DNA of 64,000 nucleotides. It comes from Hominenteromicrobium sp900549945 (GTDB lineage Bacteria > Bacillota > Clostridia > Oscillospirales > Acutalibacteraceae). Shown piece after piece: positions 15,857 to 23,644 of this stretch. How positions within the stretch are numbered: position 1 is the stretch's first letter; each line of letters starts with the position of its first letter. The position numbers and the translations under genes were made by a program. The stretch lies in the NCBI GenBank assembly GCA_902472305.1, contig CABRNK010000001.1, forward strand, positions 124,001 to 188,000, written 5' to 3'. A model generated the notes under the pieces. The model had not been told where the DNA came from and did not search any database. It saw only the letters and a program-made list of their open reading frames with translations.

Positions 15857-17017
15857 TCAGATTGCCCGCGCGCGCACGACGGGGTCGAGCGCCTCGAGCT
15901 TTTCGAGCAGCTCTGCGTCCACATCGTTCGAGACGTCGAGGATCGTGTAGGCCCAATCGCCGCGGGATTTCGAGAGCATGTTTTCGATGTTGATGCCCGC
16001 TTCACCGCACAGCGTCGTAAAGGCGCTGATCGTGTTCGGGATGTTGCGGTGCGCGATGCAGATGCGCGTTTCGGCGCCGCGCGGCATCGAAATCGCCGGG
16101 AAATTCACCGAATTTGTGATGTTGCCGTTGTCGATGTAGTCCTGAAGCTGGTCGACGGCCATCACCGCGCAGTTGTCCTCGCTCTCCGGCGTCGAGGCGC
16201 CGAGGTGCGGAATCGCGAGCACGTTTTCCACGCCGATCAGCGCGTCGTCCGGGAAGTCGGTCGCATAGGCTGCCACGCGCCCGCTCTCGAGCGCCGGCAG
16301 CAGTGCCGCCGTATCGACGAGCTCGCCGCGCGAGAAGTTCAGAAGCCGCACGCCGGGCTTCATCTTCGAGAGCGCCTCGGCGCCGATGTAGCCGCGGGTC
16401 GCGTCGTTCAGCGGCACGTGCACCGTGATGTAATCGCAGTTTGCGAAGATCTCATCGGGCGAGGCGGCCTTTGTGATGCTGCTCGAGAGGTGCCACGCCG
16501 CATCGACGGAGAGGAACGGGTCGAAGCCGTAGACCTGCATGCCGAGTGTCTGCGCCGCGTTGGCGACGAGCACGCCGATCGCGCCGAGGCCGATGACGCC
16601 GAGCTTTTTGCCCAGCAGCTCGGGGCCGGCAAACGCGCCCTTGCCCTTTTCGACGAGCTTCGAGACCTCCTTGCCGTTCCCCTTGAGCGTTCTGGCCCAC
16701 TCGATGGCCGGGATGATCCGGCGCGAGGTCATCAGCAGAGCCGCGAGCACGAGCTCTTTGACCGCGTTGGCGTTCGCGCCCGGCGTGTTGAACACGACGA
16801 TGCCTGCCTCCGCGCATTTCTGGACCGGGATGTTGTTGACGCCGGCGCCGGCGCGCGCGATCGCGAGCAGCGACTTCGGCAGCGCCATGTCGTGCATCGC
16901 GGCGGAACGCACGAGGATGCCCTCGGGGTCCTGCATCTCGGTCGAAAATTCATAGCCCGCGCCGAAGCGGGCGGTGCCGACCGGGCTGATTTTGTTGAGG
17001 CAGAGTATCTTGTGCAT
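15857..17017 (-). CDS. serA: D-3-phosphoglycerate dehydrogenase
   Basis: First enzyme of serine synthesis, oxidising 3-phosphoglycerate to 3-phosphohydroxypyruvate with NAD. The 386-residue protein has the NAD-binding motif GVIGLGAIGVLVANAA near residue 145. The catalytic Arg/Glu/His set appears in NFSRGELVD and IPHLGASTPESE. A C-terminal ACT-like regulatory domain spans about residues 315-386. The ATG at 17017 overlaps the serC stop codon (TGATG), so the two are translationally coupled. It is of the short 3PGDH type common in clostridia. The gene lies last in the serC-serA operon. Confidence 0.95.
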   Translation of the reverse strand: MHKILCLNKISPVGTARFGAGYEFSTEMQDPEGILVRSAAMHDMALPKSLLAIARAGAGVNNIPVQKCAEAGIVVFNTPGANANAVKELVLAALLMTSRRIIPAIEWARTLKGNGKEVSKLVEKGKGAFAGPELLGKKLGVIGLGAIGVLVANAAQTLGMQVYGFDPFLSVDAAWHLSSSITKAASPDEIFANCDYITVHVPLNDATRGYIGAEALSKMKPGVRLLNFSRGELVDTAALLPALESGRVAAYATDFPDDALIGVENVLAIPHLGASTPESEDNCAVMAVDQLQDYIDNGNITNSVNFPAISMPRGAETRICIAHRNIPNTISAFTTLCGEAGINIENMLSKSRGDWAYTILDVSNDVDAELLEKLEALDPVVRARAI

Positions 17018-18102
17018 CACGCATTCTCCTTTTCAAATTTTTCCATGAATTCGACGAGCTTTTCGACGCCCTCGCGCGGCATCGCGTTGTAGATCGACGC
17101 GCGCATGCCGCCGACGCTGCGGTGGCCCTTGAGGTTGACAAAGCCCGCATCGGCGGCCTCTTTGACGAACTTCGCGTCGAGGTCCTTGTCGCCGGTGACG
17201 AACGTGACGTTCATGATCGAGCGGCTGTCCTTTTCGGCGCAGCCCTTGAAGCGCTTCGAGCGATCGAGGAAATCGTAGAGCAGGCCCGCCTTTTCGACGT
17301 TGCGCTTCTCCATGTTTTCGAGCCCGCCGATCTCGTTTTTGATCCATTCGAGCACGAGCCCGCACATGTAAATCGAGTAGCACGGCGGCGTGTTGTACAT
17401 GCTGTCGTTTTCTGCGTGCAGGCTGTAGGTGAACATCGACGGCGTGCCCGGCTGCGGCTCGCCGATCAGATCCTCGCGGACGATGACGATCGTGAGACCC
17501 GCCGGGGCCACGTTTTTCTGCGCGCCAGCGTACAAAAGGCCGAATTTCGAGACGTCGATCGGGCGGCTCAGAATACAGGAGGAAATGTCCGCGACGAGCG
17601 GCACGCCGCCGGTGTCGGGCAGCTTCTGGAACACGGTGCCGTAGATCGTGTTGTTCATGCAGATGTGGAAGTAGTCCGCGTCGGGGCGGAACTCATTTTT
17701 GTCGAGCGCCGGGATGCGGCTGAAGTTGTCGTCCTTCGAGGAGGCGACGGCCTTGCAGTCGCCGAAGCGGCAGGCCTCCTTGTAGGCTTTCGTCGAAAAC
17801 TGGCCGGAGAGCACGTAGTCGGCCTTGCGGCTCTTCGTCATCAGGTTGAGCGGGACCATCGCGAACTGCGAGGAAGCGCCGCCCTGCAAGAAGAGAACCT
17901 TATAGTTATCGGGAATCTGCATCACCTCGCGCAGAAGCTGCTCCGCGCCCTTGATGATGCCGTCGTAGACCTTAGATCGGTGCGACATCTCCATGACGGA
18001 CTGTCCGCTGCCCTCGTAATCGAGCATTTCCGCCGCAGCTTTTCTGAGGACGCTCTCCGGCAGCATCGAGGGGCCGGCTGAGAAGTTGTACACGCGATTC
18101 AT
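17017..18102 (-). CDS. serC: Phosphoserine aminotransferase
   Basis: A PLP-dependent class V aminotransferase of 361 residues that converts 3-phosphohydroxypyruvate and glutamate to phosphoserine. It starts MNRVYNFSAGPSMLPESVLR, the invariant N-terminus of SerC. The PLP lysine lies in KFGLLYAGAQKNVAPAGLTI near residue 195, and HRSVGGMRASIYNAMP is the C-terminal phosphate-binding motif. It is preceded by AGAAAGGAAG and its own promoter, and is followed by overlapping serA. No phosphoserine phosphatase gene is in the window. Confidence 0.97.
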   Translation of the reverse strand: MNRVYNFSAGPSMLPESVLRKAAAEMLDYEGSGQSVMEMSHRSKVYDGIIKGAEQLLREVMQIPDNYKVLFLQGGASSQFAMVPLNLMTKSRKADYVLSGQFSTKAYKEACRFGDCKAVASSKDDNFSRIPALDKNEFRPDADYFHICMNNTIYGTVFQKLPDTGGVPLVADISSCILSRPIDVSKFGLLYAGAQKNVAPAGLTIVIVREDLIGEPQPGTPSMFTYSLHAENDSMYNTPPCYSIYMCGLVLEWIKNEIGGLENMEKRNVEKAGLLYDFLDRSKRFKGCAEKDSRSIMNVTFVTGDKDLDAKFVKEAADAGFVNLKGHRSVGGMRASIYNAMPREGVEKLVEFMEKFEKENA

Positions 18103-18170
18103 AGTAAGATCTTCCTTTCTGGTTTTGTTCGGGCTTCACGCAGCAATTTAGCGCGATGAAGTTTTGTTTT

Positions 18171-18200
18171 ATTATATACACGCAAAAAGGGAAAAGTCAA
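18171..18200 (-). promoter_or_regulatory. Sigma-A promoter of serC-serA
   Basis: On the minus strand TTGACT (18195-18200), an 18-bp spacer and TATAAT (18171-18176), about 65 bp before serC. Confidence 0.75.
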
Positions 18201-18386
18201 GAAGAAATTTGTTTTTATAGGAGATACATGTGTTTTTGTCAGGAAAACAGCACATCCTTTTTGAAAACGGTGCTCGACCGGCGCACACGGGGGCGCGCGT
18301 GTCCGCCGGTCGTCAACAGCTTGGGGCGGCAGAAGCGGGCCTGCCGCCCCGCAGTTATGAAAACCATTGAAAATTTTTGATCTGCG
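18201..18386. other. Intergenic region with two strong GC hairpins
   Basis: Between the divergent serC and hydrogenase-associated promoters lie two hairpins without T runs. One is formed by GACCGGCG (about 18278) with CGCCGGTC (about 18311). The other is GGGGCGGCAG (about 18324) with CTGCCGCCCC (about 18343). No gene is seen, and their role is unknown. Confidence 0.5.
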
Positions 18387-18415
18387 TTGCTTTTTTTGCA
18401 TATATTGTGTATAAT
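18387..18415 (+). promoter_or_regulatory. Promoter of the DRTGG-hydrogenase unit
   Basis: TTGCTT (18387-18392), a 17-bp spacer and TATAAT (18410-18415), about 65 bp before the first gene of the unit. Confidence 0.75.
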
Positions 18416-18483
18416 GGGAGGCAATATCAGCGGGTGCAGGGCACAGGCGCTCCGAAACACGGTGAAAGGGTGATTGTTAGATT

Positions 18484-18834
18484 ATGAAGGTACAGGACAT
18501 CATCGGTATTTTAAAGGCTGAAATTCTGGTCGAGGGAAATCTGGAGGAGGAGGTCAAGATGGCGTGCGGCAGCGACATGATGAGCGATGTGCTCGCGTTC
18601 GTCAAGGACCAATCCGTGCTTTTGACGGGCCTTGTGAACCCGCAGGTGGTGCGCACGGCGGAGATGATGGACATGCACTGCATCATCTTCGTGCGCGGCA
18701 AGCGGCCGGACCAGCCGGTTCTGAGCCTCGCGGAGCAGAAGGACATCACGATCCTCGCGACGCCCTACCGCATGTTCACGGCGTGCGGGCTCCTTTTTGA
18801 AAACGGGCTGAGAGGCGGGTGCGACGTATCATGA
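18484..18834 (+). CDS. DRTGG domain protein (first of two)
   Basis: A 116-residue cytosolic protein made of one DRTGG domain (PF07085), a ligand-binding module also found next to CBS domains and in phosphotransacetylases. It starts MKVQDIIGILKAEILVEG and has GSDMMSDVLAFVKDQSVLLTG. The domain is common in [FeFe]-hydrogenase operons of clostridia and Thermotoga, where its function is unproven; binding a nucleotide-like regulator is a reasonable guess. Its stop overlaps the next start (ATGA), so translation is coupled. It is the first gene of a five-gene unit. Confidence 0.88.
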   Translation: MKVQDIIGILKAEILVEGNLEEEVKMACGSDMMSDVLAFVKDQSVLLTGLVNPQVVRTAEMMDMHCIIFVRGKRPDQPVLSLAEQKDITILATPYRMFTACGLLFENGLRGGCDVS

Positions 18835-19265
18835 GTATGCTGCAGCTCCGCTATTCAGTCCCCGGAGATGATTTTACCCGCGCGGGCGAGGCCTCGGGCG
18901 ATGTGAAGCACAAGCTCAAGAAGCTCGGCTACAACCCGACGGCGATCCGCCGCGTCGCGATTGCGATGTACGAGGGCGAGATCAACATGGTCATTCACGC
19001 GGGCGGCGGCGAGGCGGCCGTCGATGTGGACACGGACAAGGTGGTGATCGTTCTCACCGACCACGGCCCCGGCATCGCAGACGTGAACAAGGCCATGCAG
19101 GAGGGCTGGTCCACCGCGCCGGACAACGTGCGCTCGCTTGGCTTCGGCGCCGGCATGGGCCTGCCGAACATGAAAAAATACTCCGATGAGATGACGATCG
19201 ACTCCGTCGTCGGCGAGGGCACGACGCTGCGGATGGTCGTCTATGCGCAGAGCACGAAGCCGTAA
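18831..19265 (+). CDS. Anti-sigma-factor-like ATP-binding protein
   Basis: A 144-residue protein with a GHKL/HATPase fold of the RsbW/SpoIIAB type. The N-box is GEINMVIHAGGG (residue 50 region), the G1 box DHGPGIADVNKAMQEG, and the G2 loop SLGFGAGMGLPNMKKYSD, followed by VGEGTTLRMVV. This type usually acts as a serine kinase and anti-sigma factor. Here it sits in a hydrogenase unit, as it does in many anaerobes, suggesting a redox-signalling kinase, possibly acting on the neighbouring hydrogenase-like protein. The ATG at 18831 overlaps the preceding stop. No cognate sigma factor is nearby. Confidence 0.88.
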   Translation: MSMLQLRYSVPGDDFTRAGEASGDVKHKLKKLGYNPTAIRRVAIAMYEGEINMVIHAGGGEAAVDVDTDKVVIVLTDHGPGIADVNKAMQEGWSTAPDNVRSLGFGAGMGLPNMKKYSDEMTIDSVVGEGTTLRMVVYAQSTKP

Positions 19266-19300
19266 GCGGCGATTACTGAATGAATGAGGAGGCGTAGGCG

Positions 19301-20611
19301 ATGGGAATCTTTTTCCACTCGGTCACGCTGGATGAGGGCAAGTGCGTCGGCTGCACGAACTGCATCAAGCGCTGCCCGACCGAGGCGATCCGCGTGCGGA
19401 ACGGCAAGGCGGTCATCACGAGCGAGCGCTGCATCGACTGCGGCGAGTGCATCCGAATCTGCCCGCACCACGCGAAGCGCGCAAAGCACGACCATCTTTC
19501 GATGCTCGAGAATTTTACATACAACATCGCGCTGCCCGCGCCGTCGCTCTACGGGCAGTTCAACAACTTAGACGATCAGGACTACGTGCTGACCGGCCTG
19601 AAAAAGCTCGGTTTCGACGACGTCGTCGAGGTCGCGGGCGCGGCGGAGCTTGTCAGTGAGGCGACGCGCCGCCTGATGGACGCGGGCGCGCTCAAGCGGC
19701 CCGTCATCAGCTCGGCCTGCCCGGCGATCGTGCGCCTGATCCGCGTGCGGTTCCCCGACCTGTGCGACCACGTGCTGCCGCTGCTCTCCCCGATGGAGAC
19801 GGCCGCGACGATCGCAAAGCAGCGGGCCAAAGAGAAAACCGGCCTGCCGGAGGAAAAGATCGGCTGCTTCTTCATCACGCCGTGCCCGGCGAAGGTGACG
19901 GACATCCGCATGCCGATCGGCATCGAGCGGTCGAAGGTGGACGGCGCGATCGCGATCAGCGAGATCTTCCCGCAGCTTTCAAACCGCATGGATAAGCTCA
20001 GCCCGGAGGCCGTGGAGCCGCTCTCGAGCTCGGGCATCCTCGGTGTGAGCTGGGCGTCGTCGGGCGGCGAATCTTCGGCGCTGCTGAAGGAAAAATACCT
20101 CGCGGCGGACGGCATCGAGAACGTCATCCGCGTTTTGGAGGAGATCGAGGACGAGCGCATCGGCGAGCTCGATTTTATCGAGCTGAACGCCTGCTCAGGC
20201 GGCTGCGTCGGCGGCGTGCTGTGCGTCGAAAACCCGTATGTGGCGATCGCGCGCTTGCAGCGCCTGCGCCGGTACCTGCCGGTTTCGCAGAGCCACCTCG
20301 AGCAGAACGCCCCGGTGCCGCGGGAGATGAACTGGAGCGGCGAGCTGGAGTTTTCAAATGTGCTGACGCTTTCGGACGACATCGGCCGCGCGATGCAGAT
20401 GATGGTCGAGATCGACGGCGTGGAGCAGTCGCTGCCCGGGCTCGACTGCGGCGCGTGCGGCGCGCCGACCTGCCGCGCGTTTGCGGAGGACGTGGTGCGC
20501 GGCAACTGCCGCAAGGAGGACTGCATCTTCATCCTGCGCAAGGAGATCCAGCGCTTTGCGGATACGATCGCGAAGCTCGACGGCGGCATTTACCCGAACA
20601 ACGCGGAATGA
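19301..20611 (+). CDS. Sensory-type [FeFe]-hydrogenase-like protein (group D-like)
   Basis: A 436-residue iron-sulfur protein. Two N-terminal 4Fe-4S motifs are CVGCTNCIKRCP (residue 17 on) and CIDCGECIRICP. The central domain resembles the hydrogenase H-cluster domain, but L1 reads SSACP, L2 TPCPAK and L3 NACSGGCVGG. The C-terminus carries a further four-cysteine motif (CGACGAPTCRAFAEDVVRGNC, starting near residue 385). The retained cysteines could bind an H-cluster. The altered L1 and loss of the tryptophan after it are typical of sensory rather than catalytic hydrogenases. It probably senses H2 or redox state for the adjacent HydABC. Confidence 0.87.
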   Translation: MGIFFHSVTLDEGKCVGCTNCIKRCPTEAIRVRNGKAVITSERCIDCGECIRICPHHAKRAKHDHLSMLENFTYNIALPAPSLYGQFNNLDDQDYVLTGLKKLGFDDVVEVAGAAELVSEATRRLMDAGALKRPVISSACPAIVRLIRVRFPDLCDHVLPLLSPMETAATIAKQRAKEKTGLPEEKIGCFFITPCPAKVTDIRMPIGIERSKVDGAIAISEIFPQLSNRMDKLSPEAVEPLSSSGILGVSWASSGGESSALLKEKYLAADGIENVIRVLEEIEDERIGELDFIELNACSGGCVGGVLCVENPYVAIARLQRLRRYLPVSQSHLEQNAPVPREMNWSGELEFSNVLTLSDDIGRAMQMMVEIDGVEQSLPGLDCGACGAPTCRAFAEDVVRGNCRKEDCIFILRKEIQRFADTIAKLDGGIYPNNAE

Positions 20612-20638
20612 CGGCGCCCGGCGCCGGAAAGGAACGGT

Positions 20639-20980
20639 GTGAACATGCGAATCGATGTGCTGGCCGAAAAGCTCGGCTGGAAACTTTTGACGGAGAGCGG
20701 CGGCGCGGACCGCGAGGCGCTCGGCTGCTACTGCGGCGACCTTTTGAGCTGGGTGATGGGCCGCGCGAAGGCCGACGATGTGTGGCTGACCGTGATGGGC
20801 AACATCAACGCGATCGCGGTCGCGACGCTCGCGGACGTTTCGGCGATCGTGCTGGTGGAGGACGCCGTGCTCGACGAAGAGGCGCGCGCCCGCGCGAACC
20901 AGCAGGAGGTCGCGGTGTATGCGGCGTCGCTGCCCGCCTACGAGACGGCGCTGCAAATCGCGGCGGCGCTCGCGGAGTGA
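20639..20980 (+). CDS. DRTGG domain protein (second of two)
   Basis: A 113-residue single-domain protein similar in plan to the DRTGG protein at 18484. It has IDVLAEKLGWKLLTESGG, then a glycine-rich stretch ending in YCGDLLSWVMGRAKADDVWL, and the helical end ETALQIAAALAE. The GTG at 20639 lies 5 bases after AAAGGAA; the ATG at 20645 is also possible. A second DRTGG protein right after the sensory hydrogenase is the arrangement seen in other anaerobe hydrogenase operons. Its function is unproven. Confidence 0.82.
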   Translation: MNMRIDVLAEKLGWKLLTESGGADREALGCYCGDLLSWVMGRAKADDVWLTVMGNINAIAVATLADVSAIVLVEDAVLDEEARARANQQEVAVYAASLPAYETALQIAAALAE

Positions 20981-20985
20981 CGGCG

Positions 20986-21732
20986 ATGCGGCGCTACCGG
21001 TACGACCTGCACACGCACTCGTGCCTCTCGCCCTGCGGGGATGACGACATGACGCCGAACAACCTCGTCAATATGGCGGCGCTGCTCGGCTGCGAGATCC
21101 TCGCGCTCACCGACCACAACACCTGCCAAAACGTGCCGGCGGCCGTGCGCGTCGGCGAGGCGGCCGGTGTGCTCGTCATCCCCGGCATGGAGCTGTGCAC
21201 GGCCGAGGAGGCGCACGTCGTCTGCCTGTTTGAGACGGTGGAGGGCGCGCTCGCGTTCGACGAATATGCGGCGGCGCACACGGTGTGTATCCCGAACCGG
21301 CCGGAAATTTTCGGCGAGCAGCGCATTCTGAACGAGCGGGACGAGGAGACGGGGAAGATCGACCGCCTGCTGATCACGGCGACGGAGATCGGCGTCAACG
21401 AGGTGCAGGCGCTCGCGGCCTTATACGGCGGCGCGGCGTTTCCCGCGCACGTGGATAAGAACGCCTACAGCATGACGGCGGCGCTCGGCGCGGTGCCGCC
21501 GGAGGCCGGGTTCCGAGCGGTGGAGCTTTCGCACGGCGCGGACCGCGCGGCGGTCTGCCGGCTGTATCCCGAGCTGCGCGATATGCTTCTGCTGCGCGAT
21601 TCCGACGCGCATTACCTGCACCTGATGCAGGAGAATATGGCGCAGGTCGAGCTGCCGGAGCGCTCGGCGAAGGCGCTGCTCGACGTGCTGCGCGGCTGCG
21701 GGCCGGGGTGCTTCCTCGAGCCGGACCCCTGA
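20986..21732 (+). CDS. PHP-domain phosphoesterase
   Basis: A 248-residue metal-dependent hydrolase of the PHP superfamily. The metal ligands are visible as YDLHTHSCLSPCG (residues 5-17), LTDHNTCQN near residue 41, GMELCTAEEAHVVCLF near residue 67, PAHVDKNAYS, and a late RDSDAHYLH. The substrate is likely a small phosphoester; proteins of this kind occur in [FeFe]-hydrogenase operons without a defined role. The ATG at 20986 lies 5 bp after the preceding stop, and a GTGA overlap start 9 bp upstream is possible. It ends the first unit at a clear terminator. Confidence 0.9.
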   Translation: MRRYRYDLHTHSCLSPCGDDDMTPNNLVNMAALLGCEILALTDHNTCQNVPAAVRVGEAAGVLVIPGMELCTAEEAHVVCLFETVEGALAFDEYAAAHTVCIPNRPEIFGEQRILNERDEETGKIDRLLITATEIGVNEVQALAALYGGAAFPAHVDKNAYSMTAALGAVPPEAGFRAVELSHGADRAAVCRLYPELRDMLLLRDSDAHYLHLMQENMAQVELPERSAKALLDVLRGCGPGCFLEPDP

Positions 21733-21770
21733 CGGGCGTTATGCGGATTTCGCATAATGCCCGCCTTTTC
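21733..21770 (+). terminator. Terminator of the DRTGG-PHP unit
   Basis: GGGCGTTATGCG pairs with CGCATAATGCCC around a GATTT loop (21735-21762), followed by GCCTTTT. Confidence 0.87.
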
Positions 21771-22150
21771 AATATCGGAATTCCGACAGCCGCACGTTCG
21801 GCGGCGAATGTGCGGAAAAATGGCGGCTGCCAATAAGGAAATCTATATCGATATATAATATCGATAAAAATATGAACAAACTAAAAGACGATTTTTGGAA
21901 TGTATACCGAATCTGTATGCTTTTTTGGCGAAGAAAAACGGAAAAATTTGTGTTTTGCGGCAAAAAAATTCAAGAAATTTTCGTCAGATGAATGGCAAAG
22001 ATTCGCTTTTAATTCCTCAGGGGAATTATATTGTATATCTATTTTGATATAATGCAAAGAGACGTGCCGCGCGCTCTGGGTGCGCTGCGCCTGAAAGGGC
22101 GGCACGCGGCTTGAAAACACTTACCATTATTTTTTCAGGGAGGAAATACA
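21771..22150 (+). promoter_or_regulatory. AT-rich control region of hydC operon
   Basis: About 380 bp without a gene, markedly AT-rich against its surroundings. It holds two TATCGATA palindromes (21846-21853 and 21859-21866) and an inverted repeat AATTCC-TCAG-GGGAATT near 22012-22028. A TATAAT -10 lies at 22048-22053 without a good -35. A leader hairpin CGTGCCGC/GCGGCACG spans 22063-22106. The poor -35 suggests activator-dependent transcription. Confidence 0.6.
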
Positions 22151-22648
22151 ATGCAAAAGCGTATCAGTACCATACCGTTTACCGATACTCCCGAGCAGCA
22201 CCAGAAGCTTCTCGATCTGATCGAGTCGCTGAAGGGACGGCAGGGCGCGGTCATGCCCGCGCTGCAGGGTGCACAGGAAATCTACGGTTATCTGCCGATC
22301 GAGGTGCAGAAGGAAATCGCGAGAGGGCTCGACGTTTCCCTCGAGGAGGTCTACGGCGTCTCCACGTTCTACTCACAGTTCTCGCTGACCCCGAAGGGCA
22401 AGTACAACGTCTCCATCTGCCTTGGCACCGCATGTTATGTCAAGGGTGCGGATAAGGTGCTCGACCGCCTGATCGCGAAGCTCGGCATCCAGCCGGAGGA
22501 ATGTACCGAGGACGGCCTGTTCTCGCTCACGGCCTGCCGCTGCATCGGCGCCTGCGGCCTTGCGCCGGTCCTCACGGTCAACGAGGACGTTTACGGCCGC
22601 CTCGTGCCGGAGGACGTGGATAAGATCCTCGCGAAATACACGGCGTAA
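22151..22648 (+). CDS. hydC: Hydrogenase subunit HydC (NuoE-like)
   Basis: A 165-residue thioredoxin-fold [2Fe-2S] protein of the NuoE family, the small subunit of electron-bifurcating HydABC. The four cluster cysteines lie in CLGTACYVKGADKVL (about residue 96 on) and CRCIGACGLAPV (about residue 137). The N-terminal helical bundle includes GAVMPALQGAQEIYGYLP. It starts MQKRISTIPF after GGGAGGAAA and ends 4 bp before the next gene. It passes electrons between HydB and HydA in the complex. Confidence 0.95.
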   Translation: MQKRISTIPFTDTPEQHQKLLDLIESLKGRQGAVMPALQGAQEIYGYLPIEVQKEIARGLDVSLEEVYGVSTFYSQFSLTPKGKYNVSICLGTACYVKGADKVLDRLIAKLGIQPEECTEDGLFSLTACRCIGACGLAPVLTVNEDVYGRLVPEDVDKILAKYTA

Positions 22649-22652
22649 GGCG

Positions 22653-23210
22653 ATGCGGGAGCTTTCGCTGAACGTGATGGACATCGCGCAGAACTCGATC
22701 CGCGCCGGCGCGTCGCTCACGACGATCCGGGTGGAGGAATCGGTTCCGGCCGACACGCTCGCCATCACGGTGGAGGACAACGGCTGCGGCATGAGCGAGG
22801 AGCAGGTGAAAAGCGTGATCGACCCGTTTTTCACGACCCGCACGACCCGCAAGGTCGGCCTCGGCGTACCGCTTTTTAAGATGGAGGCGGAGATGACGGG
22901 CGGCTCGTTCACGATCGACTCGGCGCCCGGCGCCGGCACGACGCTGACGGCGGTTTTCCGCCCCTCGCACGTCGATATGATCCCGCTCGGCGATATCGCC
23001 TCCGTCATGCACCTTCTGATCACCTGCAATCCCGAGATCGATTTCGTGTATATCCGCACGAAAACGTGCGCGGACGGCGCCGAGCGGCATACCGCCCTCG
23101 ACACGCGGGAGCTTCGGGAGCAGCTCGGGGAGGTCCCCTTCAGCGAGCCGGAGGTTTCCGCATGGATCCGGGATTATCTTTTAGAGATGGACGGGGAGAT
23201 CGGTGCCTGA
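22653..23210 (+). CDS. HATPase-domain protein of the hydrogenase operon
   Basis: A 185-residue GHKL ATP-binding protein. The N-box is LNVMDIAQNSIRAGASLTTI at the N-terminus, G1 is EDNGCGMSEEQVKSVIDPFFTT, and a G2-like loop KVGLGVPLFKMEAEMTGGSF precedes GAGTTLTAVF. It looks like an isolated histidine-kinase catalytic domain without a dimerisation helix. Such genes lie between hydC and hydB in several Firmicutes. The role is unknown; it could be a serine kinase partner of the sensory hydrogenase. Start 22653, with a weak ribosome site and likely coupling to hydC. Confidence 0.87.
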   Translation: MRELSLNVMDIAQNSIRAGASLTTIRVEESVPADTLAITVEDNGCGMSEEQVKSVIDPFFTTRTTRKVGLGVPLFKMEAEMTGGSFTIDSAPGAGTTLTAVFRPSHVDMIPLGDIASVMHLLITCNPEIDFVYIRTKTCADGAERHTALDTRELREQLGEVPFSEPEVSAWIRDYLLEMDGEIGA

Positions 23211-23260
23211 CCATCATGAACCACCAAATGCGCACGGCGCAGAAAGGAACAGGCTTTAAA

Positions 23261-23632
23261 ATGAAATCATTAGCTGAACTTCAGGCAATTCGAGATAAAG
23301 CGAGAGCCGCGGTCAATATCCGCGAGAACTCCGAGGCCAAGACCCGCGTGCTCGTCGGCATGGCGACCTGCGGCATCGCCGCGGGCGCAAGACCCGTGCT
23401 CACCGCGATCGTCGATGAGGTCGCAAAGCGCGAGCTTTCCGATATCATGGTCACGCAGACGGGCTGCATCGGCATCTGCCAGTACGAGCCGGTTGTCGAG
23501 GTCATCGATGCGAACGGCGAAAAGACTACATACGTAAAGATGACGGCCGAGAAGGCGCTGCGCGTTGTCAACGACCATCTGGTCAACGGCAATGTCGTCA
23601 CAGAATACACCATCGGTGCAAATCAGAAATAA
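23261..23632 (+). CDS. Thioredoxin-like [2Fe-2S] ferredoxin domain protein
   Basis: A 123-residue protein with the thioredoxin-like 2Fe-2S ferredoxin fold. Cysteines lie in VGMATCGIAAGARPVL (residue 30 on) and VTQTGCIGICQYEPVVEV. This small subunit recurs in HydABC-type operons and corresponds to the N-terminal domain found fused in HydB homologues. It starts MKSLAELQAIRDKARAAVNI after AGAAAGGA. It lies 12 bp before hydB, so the two are surely cotranscribed. It is probably an electron carrier in or near the complex. Confidence 0.9.
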   Translation: MKSLAELQAIRDKARAAVNIRENSEAKTRVLVGMATCGIAAGARPVLTAIVDEVAKRELSDIMVTQTGCIGICQYEPVVEVIDANGEKTTYVKMTAEKALRVVNDHLVNGNVVTEYTIGANQK

Positions 23633-23644
23633 GGAGGTATAACT

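Noticed and set aside
20221..20985. Long upstream extension of the PHP frame
   Set aside because: The frame is open by chance through the sensory hydrogenase and second DRTGG genes; the PHP protein family starts at the ATG at 20986 (MRRYRYDLHTHS).
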